In this document: positions 46,039-56,232 of the stretch, piece by piece | How the letters are laid out: each line of letters starts with the position of its first letter | Position numbering within the stretch: position 1 is the stretch's first letter | Translations under genes and position numbers: made by a program | Notes under the pieces: generated by a model | What the model was told of the DNA's origin: nothing | The model's input: only the letters and a program-made list of their open reading frames with translations | The model's database searches: none | Source: Symsagittifera roscoffensis | Taxonomy: Eukaryota; Xenacoelomorpha; Acoela; Convolutidae | DNA: 64,000 nt | Assembly (NCBI RefSeq): GCF_963678635.1 | Contig: NC_087070.1 | Coordinates: 31,723,704 to 31,787,703 of the forward strand | Direction of reading: 5' to 3'

Positions 46039-47017
46039 TCTTCACGGGCACGATCATCAATCATCTACAAAATAGAAAAACGAAACAAAAAACAGAAATT
46101 TTTCTAGAATCCTAAAATTATATTAAGCAATTACAATAATTGAAGCAGTAACATTTGCCCCCAAAACAGCAAAAAAATGATATGTAAACTCTTTTCCCAT
46201 ATGCAGTAAATATTCTTAAAATGAAAATGAATTGATAATTTCAACCCCCAAATAAAGCCGTAAAGTTAATAATTTTGAAGTAGTAAATTAATAAAAATTG
46301 CCTATAAAATTGAAGCAGTACTAGCCATTTCAAAGACGCTTCTTTATAGTTTTAAATATTCTCTCTCCCAAAATCCTATCCACAACCGTACAGCTCGCCC
46401 ACGAAGAATTTTGTAAGATAAAGAATTTAATTTTTAACTTTCACTGATAACAACTCTAACCAGTTTTAACACATTTCAAACTTTCCTTTAACCCGGTTGG
46501 AAAAAATTTATATAATAGTCGAAACTAACCACCGCAGCTTACTAAACACCACAAACCACAGCCTAACAGCAGAACTAAGAAAAGAAAGCCCACGGTACAC
46601 AAACCGGATTAAAACCAGCTTAGAACTGGATAAGTCTTTCTTTTGAAGACTACTTTCAAGTCTGAACACAAAAGAACGAAACACAAAAAGTCGAAAGACA
46701 AACCCAAAACAAACGATTTGAGTTTTGAAGAAAAGGACACAACCAAGACAAAAAAGGAAAAAACCAGTAAAAAAGGCACGAAAGGTTGAACACAAAAATG
46801 ACCCTCCAAAAAAGAGAGCATGACTATGAATTTATACTCCAATCCTGGCCTAACCCACCAGTGAGGACGTCGTGAGCATGCTCTATAGCCGGCGTAACCC
46901 ACCGTGCTATATCCACGCTTTGAGACCCACACTCTATTTTGACGAGAGTTACTCAAGGGTGAGTCGCTCCTAAAAATGACCGAACTAAATAATAACAATT
47001 TGGCGATAAAAACTAAT
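46039..47017 (+). other. 3' untranslated tail and unresolved 3' flank of copy 2
   Basis: 46039-46330 aligns loosely with the end of copy 1 and holds several 'GCAGTAA(A/C)AT' units and AATAAA (about 46249). 46331-47017 has no match in the window. It carries a TATA-like 'TTTATATAATAG' near 46508, and 'TAACCCACC' occurs twice (near 46853 and 46896). It may be part of a 3' LTR, but no 5' partner was seen. Long minus-strand frames here (for example 46609-46998) look like chance. Confidence 0.4.
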
Positions 47018-47217
47018 NNNNNNNNNNNNNNNNNNNNNNNNNNNNNNNNNNNNNNNNNNNNNNNNNNNNNNNNNNNNNNNNNNNNNNNNNNNNNNNNNNN
47101 NNNNNNNNNNNNNNNNNNNNNNNNNNNNNNNNNNNNNNNNNNNNNNNNNNNNNNNNNNNNNNNNNNNNNNNNNNNNNNNNNNNNNNNNNNNNNNNNNNNN
47201 NNNNNNNNNNNNNNNNN
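47018..47217. other. Assembly gap of exactly 200 N
   Basis: A second conventional-length gap, again just past the 3' end of a large retroelement copy. Sequence left and right of it need not be adjacent in the genome. Confidence 0.99.
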
Positions 47218-47859
47218 GAATTAGTTCTTGTAGGAGTAGAAACTATGTACCATGGAGAGAATAGTTAACAGCGTCTAATATTTCGACCCGATTTTTGTGT
47301 ATTGCATAACGATTTTTGATCGTCTGCTTTTTGATCGAAACATTTAATGAACAACTAATCTGCGCTCAAATTGAGTGCTCAGTGCAGATTTAAACACTTT
47401 CCCTCACCCTGCATCATTCCTCTAGATGTCAACCTAAAACTGCCTAAAAAATGAATTATGAAATGCGCAACCCAACGCCTCTTGTTTTAATTTTATGCGG
47501 CCTCGACATTAGATACAAGTTTTTGAAATTTCGTGCAGCTCCAAATACCAGCTCTGCATGGCCTAAAAAATATGGGAAAACTGTTTCTACTGCATATTTG
47601 TATTTGTAGTTTTGTATCGGATCCCGGTTCCTTAAGTGGGCTGTCTTCACGCAATGCAGTCCTCACGTACTTTTTTCAAGGAATTTTTTTGAAGGATTTT
47701 GAAAATCAACGAAATTTCCTGGCCATAAAATTGAAGACCCCCTCCTTAGGATCTTGCTAAGCCTAGCTGAACAACAAAAGACACAATACATAAATCCCTC
47801 TAATTCCAAAATTTTGGGTCCTAAACAATTTGTCCTGTTAATTACGTTAATCACATTCT

Positions 47860-48130
47860 TTCGTTCATAATTTTCTGACAAATGAACGTATGACCTAGTT
47901 GAGAGTTATTCGTGGAAATGCAATGGAGTAATTGCTGATAATAACTGCTATCCACTTACCGCTTTACTGTTACCACGTTTGCCGCTTATCTGTTTGCAGC
48001 GGATAACTGTTTTCTCTATTTGCGTATACTATATAGGTGCAGTAGCCAATATGCGCCAAATCTTTCATAAATAGAATCGACAAATCGATTACTGAATACA
48101 GAGTTGCTGCTCATGACAAATCAAAACCCT
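47860..48130. repeat. Diverged direct repeat, unit 1a
   Basis: 'ACTGTTTTCTCTATTTGCGTATACTATATAGG', 'GCAGTAGCCAATATGCGCCAAA' and 'CATGACAAATCAAAAC' recur in order at 49930-50220, with many changes and a 40-base insertion there. The overall arrangement suggests an old tandem duplication of a block about 2 kb long. Confidence 0.7.
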
Positions 48131-49204
48131 GAACGATAGTTAAAAAAATTTAAAAAAAAGAAAATATGTTTCGAAATTTGTAAATTTTATAAATTGAGTT
48201 CTTGGAATTACGGAGAGTGGATAACTTTCCAATTATGTCAACAGAAGCGTACTTTCAGAGTAACAGATAGACAACCAAAAACTTGAAGTCTTTTTTAAAA
48301 AAAATGAGAAAAAAAACCCAGATCAAACGCGACAAATTTGGTTTGCTACAAAAGTGGGTAGAGCAGCTGTGGGCCACCTTTCAAAAATCTTTTTAAAAAA
48401 TTGGAAAAAGAGTTGTTAATTAAACTAAATAAAGCACACCTAAAAAATAAGCAGCTTGTATAGAAGTGAGAAGTGAAGTCAGAAGACAAAAAACTGGGTA
48501 CTCTGTTCCCACACCACACTGTTAAGCTGCAATAGAGAAAGTTTTCCTATTATTTAAACCCATCGACTATGAGTCCAAATATTTAAAACTGAAAGACAAA
48601 CTAAGAAAGTTATCGATATTCAAAAAACATGATTCAGTTTTGATTAAGTTTGTGCTTGTTTGAAGATAATTTTTTGATAAGTGCAAATTTGAGTGCAGTT
48701 ATAAGCAAATAGAAAATCTGAAAATTAATTCAAATTTGCATTCAATTTGTTTTTGTTACAAATTAAAACAAACTCTGGATTTCTCAATGAAAGGAAAAAC
48801 GGTTTTGAATATAGAAGTTAATGCTTTTTGATAGAAATTCAAAATTTTTGCACTTAAAAATCAAAATGCGTCAGTACTGTTGATAATTGCGGTAACCTCA
48901 ATCAACCTTAAAATTTTCGTAACAACTTTATTTTTAGAATTTTGCTTTAACTTCATTCTTAGTTCATTGTTATTAGCTGATAACTTATCTAAAAAAGGTT
49001 GCCTACCTAATTTACTTGGAGATCTGATCATCAAACAGCTCTGACTGCACAATAATGATTAATGAGCAATTACCATTATTCGCACTGGCAGTGTGCAGCA
49101 TTGTCACTTGCATGTCATCTAATGTCATCACACTGTCGGTCTCAATTGAACTTTTATCGTCCCTTGCCAGAATATTAATTGCATTTTTTACGCTGTTGGA
49201 ACAT
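48131..49204. other. Noncoding DNA, nothing recognised
   Basis: A-rich to T-rich sequence with no frame or repeat that I could support. Confidence 0.55.
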
Positions 49205-49830
49205 TAAATAGCCTTTCATTAAGGATCAATTAATTTGCATTACATTACAGTTTGAACAGTTTTGTTTGCGCAGTTTTGTAACTAGTCCGTTTTTGACACT
49301 GTCTCGACTTTTGCTTGGCTCTGATTCAACTCTGATAAAAATCTAAAAGAACCGTGATTCGATCTTAATGTAACCTATATCGAAGTTGATTTGAGCAATC
49401 TTAGTAATTCAAGACTGGTTTGACTTTATTCTGACAATGATATGATCCTAGCTGATCAGTTATAACTCCATCCTGACCCGAGCCTATAATACTACCAGTT
49501 TTTGAGCTTAGATGTTTTCCTGGTGTCTGGCTTCTAGAAACATGCACGCCTGAGCAAAAAATACACATGACTTCGATTCATTCTCGTAACTCATCATGAA
49601 ACCAAACTCTTGTTAGATAAAAACATCTCGAAAATGTTTGTATTTGGTTAGTTATTTTGAATCATTTTCGCGGTGCGTGAGCTTCCATATACTACAAGTC
49701 TCTTTTCATTTTGCTCCCAGGTTACTATTATCGAAAAATTCAGTGTGCGGTTGAAAGTATTTTTTGACCTTTTTGACTGGATTTTTCTTTTCTTTTTCAA
49801 ACACTGCAGTGTCAAATCTGAGATTGAAGG
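49205..49830. repeat. Diverged direct repeat, unit 2a
   Basis: 'CTTTCATTAAGGATCAAT', 'TATATCGAAGTTGATTTGAG', 'CCTGACCCGAG', 'CCAGTTTTTGAGCTTAGATG' and 'GTGAGCTTCCATATACTACAAGTC' recur in order at 50820-51465. Identity is perhaps 70-80 percent by eye. Short frames here are shared but carry no recognisable protein. Confidence 0.75.
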
Positions 49831-49929
49831 TTCAATCATACAACCCGTAAAACGAAACATACATTTTTAAACTCCAAGTTTTTGGGTCTTTTTTAATTGT
49901 CCTCGTTGTTGATCACCATCTTTCGTTTA

Positions 49930-50220
49930 TTTTTTTCAGACAAATGAATTTATTACCCAGTTGAGAGCTAGTATTGGAATTGTTCCGGAGTTAGCGGTGA
50001 TAATTATACTCGCATGTGATTTTGCGTAGATTAGCTGTTTGGAGCGGTTAACTGTTTTCTCTTCTTGCATATACTATATAGGAGACAAGTCACGAAAACA
50101 AAATTGTTTTCGAATGTTGCAGTAGCTATATGCGCCAAAATTTTCATGAATATTATAGACAAATCATTGCTGAAATAAAATATAATTACTCATGACAAAT
50201 CAAAACAATCAAATGTAGAA
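49930..50220. repeat. Diverged direct repeat, unit 1b
   Basis: Second copy of the 47860-48130 unit. It carries an extra 'CACGAAAACAAAATTG' stretch between 'TATATAGG' and 'GCAGTAGC'. Confidence 0.7.
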
Positions 50221-50819
50221 AGAAAAGGTCAAAAGGTTCAATCCTACAACCTTTTTAAAAAAAACGATTGCCTGAAGAAGTGTTCAACTGTTAAAACTTG
50301 AACCATTTTTGTATGTTTTGTTGTCTCAAAATGATTTTTCAAAATCAGTAATTAAGGGTGGTTAAACCTAATTAACAGGCAAAGATATCTTGACCGTAGA
50401 TGCGACTAAGTCCTTTTCTCAGTTATACCTCATCTTATCGTTTTCGTTTTTCTTAAAAAGATTCCTAAATTATATTTAATTTTAATAGATCTTCCATGCA
50501 GAAGCGGTTTGAAATAAACCCTTAAATTTTTCAGTTTTTTTTCGAAAACTTTTCTTCTAATTCTTGGAATGAGGGCTGAAAAAGCCTTTTAGAAAACGTC
50601 GTCTTTTGGAAGAAACCAAATTCTGAGGCTCTGAGTTTTAATTTTTTAAACATCATTCTCAGTTATCTCGAAAAACAAATCCTTTTTTCATACCCTGACA
50701 TAACCGTTTTTTTTTTCATAACCTTGATTCAAGGCACTCAGTTGTTCAATGAATACGTGCTTGCTTGCTTACTTACGTACTTTTTATTTACTGAACTTTT
50801 TTTTGTTTTTACCGTATTT

Positions 50820-51465
50820 GATTGTTTCGCTTTTCATTAAGGATCAATAATTTTGGAAAATATTTAAAATTGAAGATTTGAAACAATCCATTTTTAACGC
50901 TGATTTGAAGCTTATTTGGCCCTGATTCGACCTTAGTAGTACGCTGAGTCGATCTTAAAGCAACCCTATATCGAAATTGATTTGAGATATTCTAGTAGTT
51001 CAAGACTAGTTCGCCTTTATTCTGACAGTGATTTGATTCTAGTTCAACATTAGTTCCACCCTGACCCGAGACCATAGTTCGACCAGTTTTTGAGCTTAGA
51101 TGACTAAAAACACATACGATTCTTTGCTCAGGATTTTTTAGACGCAAAGAATCACATGTATTTTTAGTCATTCTCGTGAATTATCATGAAACCCAACTCT
51201 GTAAAATTAAAACATTGAAAATGTATGTGATTGAGGTTATTATTTTCTACTTTTTGTGCGGTGCTTCGGAGTTGTTTTCAACCTGCTTATGGTTTTCAAA
51301 AAAATAGGTGTCAATGACCAGCGCATGGACTGGCTGCTACTTTGTGAGCTTCCATGTAGCGCAAGTCTTTTTTTTTCTTGCTCTAGACTACGGCTATCCA
51401 AAAAACTCGGTGAGGTGTTGGGGTTACAATTTGACCCTTTTGATTGGACTTCTTTTCTTATCAAA
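50820..51465. repeat. Diverged direct repeat, unit 2b
   Basis: Second copy of the 49205-49830 unit. It contains a 68-base hairpin at 51102-51169 in place of different sequence in the other copy. Confidence 0.75.
51102..51169. repeat. Perfect-ended 25-bp stem hairpin
   Basis: Left arm begins GACTAAAAA and ends GATTCTTTG. The right arm is its inverse, beginning CAAAGAATC and ending TTTTTAGTC, with 22 of 25 positions pairing and an 18-base loop. It interrupts a repeat unit whose other copy lacks it. It may be a tiny fold-back insertion. Confidence 0.65.
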
Positions 51466-51544
51466 AACTATACAACCAAATGGATATGGCAATCTACCCC
51501 AACCTCGATCCCCCAAGAGTAAAACCTACGCCTATTTCAGTGGG

Positions 51545-51830
51545 TAGTGGGGTAGGAGTTTTTGTGGTCCTGAGGATGGGGTTGGCGTTAATCCGGGAGC
51601 GACAGGGGTGACAAGTGACAATGCGGAAGGGGCTTGTGGAAGGAGGGCGGTTTATAGTGGGGGATATGGGTGCATAGTGAGGGACGCGATGGTATAGTGG
51701 GCGACACGGAGGGGGGAGCGTACCAGGCGGTGTAGCTGGGGGAAGGGGTCATGATGGGCTTAGCCAGGTGACGGGGGCGGAGTGGGGGACATGGCGAGAA
51801 GTGAACTATGAACATGACAAGGGACGTGTT
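51545..51830 (+). other. G-rich island
   Basis: A sharp compositional break: dense GGGG, GGGAGGG-type runs and GA/GT-rich sequence inside AT-rich DNA. The plus strand carries many runs of three or more G and might form G-quadruplexes. The minus-strand frame 51588-51815 is a Pro/Ser/His-rich shadow of it. Confidence 0.7.
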
Positions 51831-52056
51831 CGACGACCGAATTTCTGCAGAGAGTTGCAGAACAGTGAGTAAAAACTTAGGGAAAAGTAATTCACTTTCA
51901 TGAATTTTTTTTTACAAAAAAAAAAGATTTTATTAAGATAAAATGGATATTCAATTATTACAATGAATTTGAATTGATTTTAAAAAAAAACAATCGATTA
52001 CAAGGGATTAAAAATCAATTATGAAAATTTTTTTTCAAATAAAAAGTTTTAAAATA

Positions 52057-52433
52057 ACATCTTGAAAAAATATTTTTTGAATATAAAAATACAAAAAATA
52101 GTTGGTATAAATCATACATCGTTAGTATATATAAATCATCTCCTCATCCCGGCTTCATCACCAAAAACATAACAGCAAATCTCAAAACTAACAATCATCA
52201 AAACTAAAAACTTAACCTTTTTAACTTAACCTTTTGTCGAAAAACTATCAAGGCTTATCCTGGTTTTCACTTAAATTAATTTCATTTAAAATAGCAGATC
52301 ATCAAGGCTTCCCTTGGATCTTTAAATTAACTTAAAGTAAATCTAAATTTCTGATCATCAAGGCTTATCCTTGGATCAAATAGAACAATTTTGTTCTCCC
52401 CCTCCCATGTTAATTAGTGTCTAACGACCTCAA
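52057..52433 (+). repeat. Detached LTR-like segment (possible solo LTR)
   Basis: Matches 30007-30334 over its full length, with the same start ('ACATCTTGAAAAAA') and end ('GTCTAACGACCTCAA'). It has one extra internal unit of about 56 bases beginning 'GATCATCAAGGCTT'. It carries the TATA-like box at 52126. No retroelement genes adjoin it, so it could be a solo LTR left by recombination. Confidence 0.55.
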
Positions 52434-52487
52434 TTGCTAATTCAATCAGCCAATTGGCAGTATCAATTTTACACTTTGATTTTTTCA

Positions 52488-52838
52488 AAACTTTATAGGT
52501 TTTCATTATTTTCTGTTCCCAAAAACTATGAATTCCCAAAGATATGCATTAGGTGACAGTCGGAGCATTCAGGGCTTTGCCCTGATATACGAGCAGTCTT
52601 GTTGGTCAAGAATTCGCTGAATTGTGTCTCGAACGCTCAGTAGTTAAATTGTATAAAAAAGTAGTACATGGATCTAGAGATCTCTACTTTTGTCATCATG
52701 AAAAAAGTTTCCAAGCTGCAACATGAAACAAACAAGACTGCTCGTATATTAGGGCAAAGCCCGGAATGTTCCAGTTGTCCCTTAATTCAAATCGCATAGT
52801 TTTTGGGAAAAGAAAATATTGAAAACCTATAAACTTTG
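52488..52838. repeat. Fold-back pair with CAGGGCTTTGCCCTG hairpin motif
   Basis: The arm at 52488-52605 and its inverse at 52731-52838 share 'TTATAGGTTTTCA', 'CCCAAAAACTATG', 'GGCTTTGCCCT' and 'ATACGAGCAGTCTTGTT'. The left arm includes the perfect stem-loop CAGGGCTTTGCCCTG at 52570-52584. The arms face each other around about 125 bases, including 'GATCTAGAGATCTC'. Confidence 0.75.
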
Positions 52839-53600
52839 GAGGGCTATTCTCATGCGCGAAGGACAAAATGGGTCAAAAACTCGTGGGTGAAGGACAGAAA
52901 AAAAAATTTGCCGAAGGTCATTTTTTTTGCAATAGCCATTCAATTAAAATGATTTAAATGGAAATGTAATGTAAAAAAATAACCAAAAAAATTGCATGTA
53001 GTTCTAAAAACAGGGGCACAACAGCGGTTCGCCGTGATGAGCTGTACAGCTCTTGTGTTGGTCCTTTCCCCCGTGGATAAATGGTCTTAATGTTTACTTT
53101 CGTTCAGATTTTCACGCTTTCCTTCCAAACTTTTCATTACTGAAATCTGATTGGCTCATTTTTACTTTTGCCTATTTGGTCCTACGCGTATGAGGGATTC
53201 CGCCTAAGTTTTGGACAATATCGAAGTGTGAAATGATGAGTGTATGAAATTAACGCGACCGACCCGATTAGCTAGCCTCAATTCAATTTGGAACGATTTT
53301 GTTGTGGGGGATAATTCGCCACGCATATATCATTCGCGTTACGCTCTCAGCATTATGAATGAACTCTTCAAAGCGCGCATAATTTAGTCCAGAATTTTGA
53401 AAATTTGGCTTTTTTCAAACCCAAAGAACTTAAAAAAAAATTCGGAGTTGAAATATTTTCTACATTTGAACTCAGGAAGTCGATATCTTCAATGGGGAAT
53501 AAAAAACTTTTGTTGAAAATTATCATTTCGACCGGTGAAAATTGACTGAATAAAAAAACCAGACCGAGCATAAATATTTCGTTTTCTTCGATTTTCGCGA
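52731..53600 (-). repeat. Dispersed repeat, inverse of 61350-62300
   Basis: Landmarks 'GGGCTATTCTCATGCGCGAAGGAC', 'TACGCGTATGAGGGATTCCGCC', 'GACCCGATTAGCTAGCCTCAATTC' and 'GTCGATATCTTCAATG' occur in reverse complement at 61350-62300. A partial same-orientation copy lies at 54690-54910. No protein was recognised. It is likely a nonautonomous transposon or a complex satellite. Confidence 0.8.
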
Positions 53601-54295
53601 CGAATATCCAATGTAATGCAGGAAATTATTTTGTCGCCATCTGTTTTGAAAAGCCGATTGAAGCAAATGGTTAAAAGTTTCATTAACAATCAGTTTTTTG
53701 AACAAAACACAAGAAAGTTTTTTAATATAACTCAACATATCTATTTCTTGCAATACAGATAAGTTTGTGTGAGACACTTCAAAAAATGACACTAAAGGTT
53801 TTATTGGGAAAAGTTTAGTCCAAAGAAATTTAATTAGCCAGAAAATTAAATTAAAAATCAACCCCTGACGTGAATTGGTGAATTCAGACGTGGATTCAAC
53901 GCAATTTGAAAAATATAGACAGTAAACACTTGTTGTTGATAAAATAAACTAGTTTTATCTAAGCATAAGAAAAAAGTTAATGAGTCAGTTTATGATTACG
54001 TAGTAAATTCAAGAATTTAACGAAAAAAAATCAAAAATGTCGCCTAATCTTGAATTGTTCATTGAGATTCTTCAATTAATGGTTTGCTTATTATGTAAAC
54101 ATAAAAATATGGCTAGTATCAGCGCTCTAGGACCTAAAAATTGCTTTAAAAAAATTGCAAAACGTTAGCTTTCGTGTTCGCTATAATTTATGTCTCATCT
54201 GCATATGACTTATATCTACACACTAAAATATTTCTGAGCTCATGATTTCTCAGTAAACTCAGTTTTGCTTAGCAAAAGCAAGTTAGAACGCAACA

Positions 54296-54345
54296 AAACT
54301 GCTCGTATCAAGGCGAAGCCCTGAATGTTCCGACTGCCTTTCAAG
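54296..54345 (-). repeat. Hairpin-motif end of the dispersed family
   Basis: 'ACTGCTCGTATCAAGGCGAAGCCCTGAATGTTCCGAC' is the inverse of the motif at 52560 and relates to those at 60484 and 62250. It probably marks one end of the minus-oriented copy that spans 52731-54345. Confidence 0.6.
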
Positions 54346-54689
54346 GTTTACGCAGTAGTAATAACATAAAAAAATTAAATGTAATAAAAAATGCAAAAAA
54401 AAACCTCTAAAATTTGAGGTTTTTCGTGTAAATCATCCCGCCCACACGCCATATGAAGTACAAAAAGATTGGTTTCGCTGGTCAAATTAACATCCTCGCC
54501 CAAATAGATCAAGTTAAGATCCTCCACCCCAGCGCTTAATATAAATTAAATTTGCTATGCGCTGCATGTAAAATGCTGTATTCTAATTGGCTGAAAAATC
54601 CCGAATAGGCTTCTTTCATTCAATTTGGATCAATTTCTAAGACGGATTAAATATCCGCTCGCGCGTTAATAGCTCGAAATTTATTGCGC

Positions 54690-54910
54690 GTCAATTGTCC
54701 CAAATTGGCGAAAATGACAATCTTCAAACCCCCATAACTTTAGGAAAAATAATCACAGGTGAAATATCTTTTCAATTTTAAGCTCAGGACAACAATACCT
54801 TATCACTGGTATAGAAAAAATATTCCGTCAAAAACGGCTAGTTAAAAAGTCGGAATTTGTCTGAAGAAAAACCCACCCCGAGCACGAATCCTCCTTTTCT
54901 TTGGTTACGA
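54690..54910 (-). repeat. Second partial copy of the dispersed family
   Basis: 'TTCAAACCC', 'GTGAAATATCTTTTCAATTTTAAGCTCAGGA' and 'AAAAACCCACCCCGAGCACGAAT' parallel 53425-53580 in the same orientation, with about 70 percent identity by eye. Confidence 0.6.
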
Positions 54911-55222
54911 AAGTCGGAACAATAAGTAACTAGAGTTGGTAAAGATTATCTTTTCTGACAGTCAATGAGCGAACATTTCGATTTTATTCCTCAATTGCTG
55001 TTTTCAGTTGTAGCTAGTCTGCCTTTATGGAAGAATAAATTGCGACAACATTTTTCATGTTTCCTCATTAATATATTTTTTTCTTATCTAGTCGACAGTT
55101 TTTCCTTCTTTTTTTTGGATCTACGTGAGGGATTTTGACACAAACAGGGATTTTGATTTTTTCAAGATGATGACTTCGGACGCACCATTTATGCCTTGTC
55201 AGGAATAAAGATCAAATAGCTT

Positions 55223-55603
55223 TCAAGTTCGTATTTTCTTTGTTTTTCTGGGTGACTTTTCTGAATGAGTAGACCGATTCAAATTTTTGCTGAGAACAAA
55301 TTCGACTTTAGGAGCTCCGTTCACAAAAGTTTCATTGTATATTTGTTGTTCATATTTTTGCTCGCTGACAGTTTCAACTGGATGCCCTCGTACAAGCTTG
55401 ACGAGATAAAATGGCAAGTCCTCGAAAAACATTTTTTCAACATTTTCTCGGAGAAAAGATGATAATGCATCTTCTAACGCAGCAGGCACTTTAGTATCTA
55501 TGGTATTTGAACTCGTTCCAGTAACTTTCTTCTCAAGTCTGGTCAACCTTGATAAATGTTTTGCTTCAAAGCAGCAGGCAGTTTCTACGCTTACCGAGTC
55601 AGT
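55223..55603 (-). CDS. Unrecognised minus-strand reading frame
   Basis: Open on the minus strand from just after a TGA (55604-55606) to a stop at 55223, 126 codons. It has no ATG near the start. Unlike other frames nearby it has balanced, charged composition: a Lys/Glu/Arg-rich segment 'LSRLTRLEKKV' suited to a helix, then 'AALEDALSSFLRENVEKMF', 'DLPFYLVKLVRGHPVE' and a basic C-terminus 'EKSPRKTKKIRT'. It could be an orphan exon, a retrocopy fragment or part of an old transposon. No neighbouring exon or family was identified. Confidence 0.35.
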   Translation of the reverse strand, partial: TDSVSVETACCFEAKHLSRLTRLEKKVTGTSSNTIDTKVPAALEDALSSFLRENVEKMFFEDLPFYLVKLVRGHPVETVSEQKYEQQIYNETFVNGAPKVEFVLSKNLNRSTHSEKSPRKTKKIRT

Positions 55604-55898
55604 TCAGATGATGACATTCCATGGAACTAACCAGTGTGGCCATCCTTATCTTTGGAGTGTTTTTGGACATTAATTGCATTTCAGCAGTTTTTTTTGACAA
55701 AACTAGTCGATATCAATTAGTTATATTTGCAGTTTTTTGGATAAGGTAATGAAGATATGCAAAAAATAGTAGACTAAGGTTCTTCAAGTTTTGATTAACC
55801 ATTGGGAAAAAACCCGAGAATCAATTAACGCGCGATATTTTTCAGATATTCCTCGTTCAGTAATTTTGTATATCAATTACCTGAGACTGAATTTTGTA

Positions 55899-56230
55899 CA
55901 GTGCTGATTTAAATTAACCGGACAAAACGCGTTAAACTTGAAATTTAAAACGCATTTTTTCTCAAATTATGTTGAGTTTAGGCGAATCGTGATCGACTGG
56001 GTATTTTCGGCGTAATTTTTGATTAACTAAGAAAAGCCAAAATGACCCATTTTTGGGGTAAAATTTTGGGCCCGAATTTCGCAAAACAAGTTACACCATA
56101 TTGATTCTGCTAATACTTTAGGCAAGTTTTGTCTTCATAAGTTTTCGCCTAAACTCAAAATAATTTGAGAAAAATGCTTTTTAAATTTCAAGTTTAACGC
56201 GTTTTGTCCGGTTAATTTAAATCAGCACTG
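55899..56230. mobile_element. Tc1/mariner-type MITE with about 90-bp TIRs
   Basis: 332 bp bounded by TA on each side (55897-55898 and 56231-56232). The ends are CAGTGCTGATTTAAATTAAC and its exact inverse, and the inverted match extends about 90 bases with only a few mismatches. TA target sites and CAGTG ends are typical of Tc1/mariner elements. There is no coding capacity, so it would depend on a transposase encoded elsewhere. Confidence 0.9.
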
Positions 56231-56232
56231 TA

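Larger units (their letters stand above)
29560..46330 (+). mobile_element. Ty3/gypsy-type env-bearing retroelement, copy 2
   Basis: Has the same order of parts as copy 1, with more of the 5' side preserved: a coding-like fragment, an LTR-like segment, a leader with a strong splice donor, ORF0, gag, protease, RT, RNase H, integrase, small hydrophobic ORFs, ORF3, env, ORF4 and a 3' mini-intron. It is more damaged than copy 1. Exact ends are not established because no pair of LTRs could be matched and a gap follows at 47018. At about 16.8 kb it is very long for the group. Coding parts differ from copy 1 mainly at synonymous positions where compared, so the copies are not a recent duplication. 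Confidence 0.85.

Noticed and set aside
46609-46998. 129-codon minus-strand frame
   Set aside because: It lies antisense to A-rich sequence, is dominated by Phe, Leu, Ser and Val as expected from poor-in-T complement, and has no recognisable features.
51588-51815. Pro/Ser/His-rich minus frame in the G-rich island
   Set aside because: Composition follows from the G-rich complement and gives no protein family.
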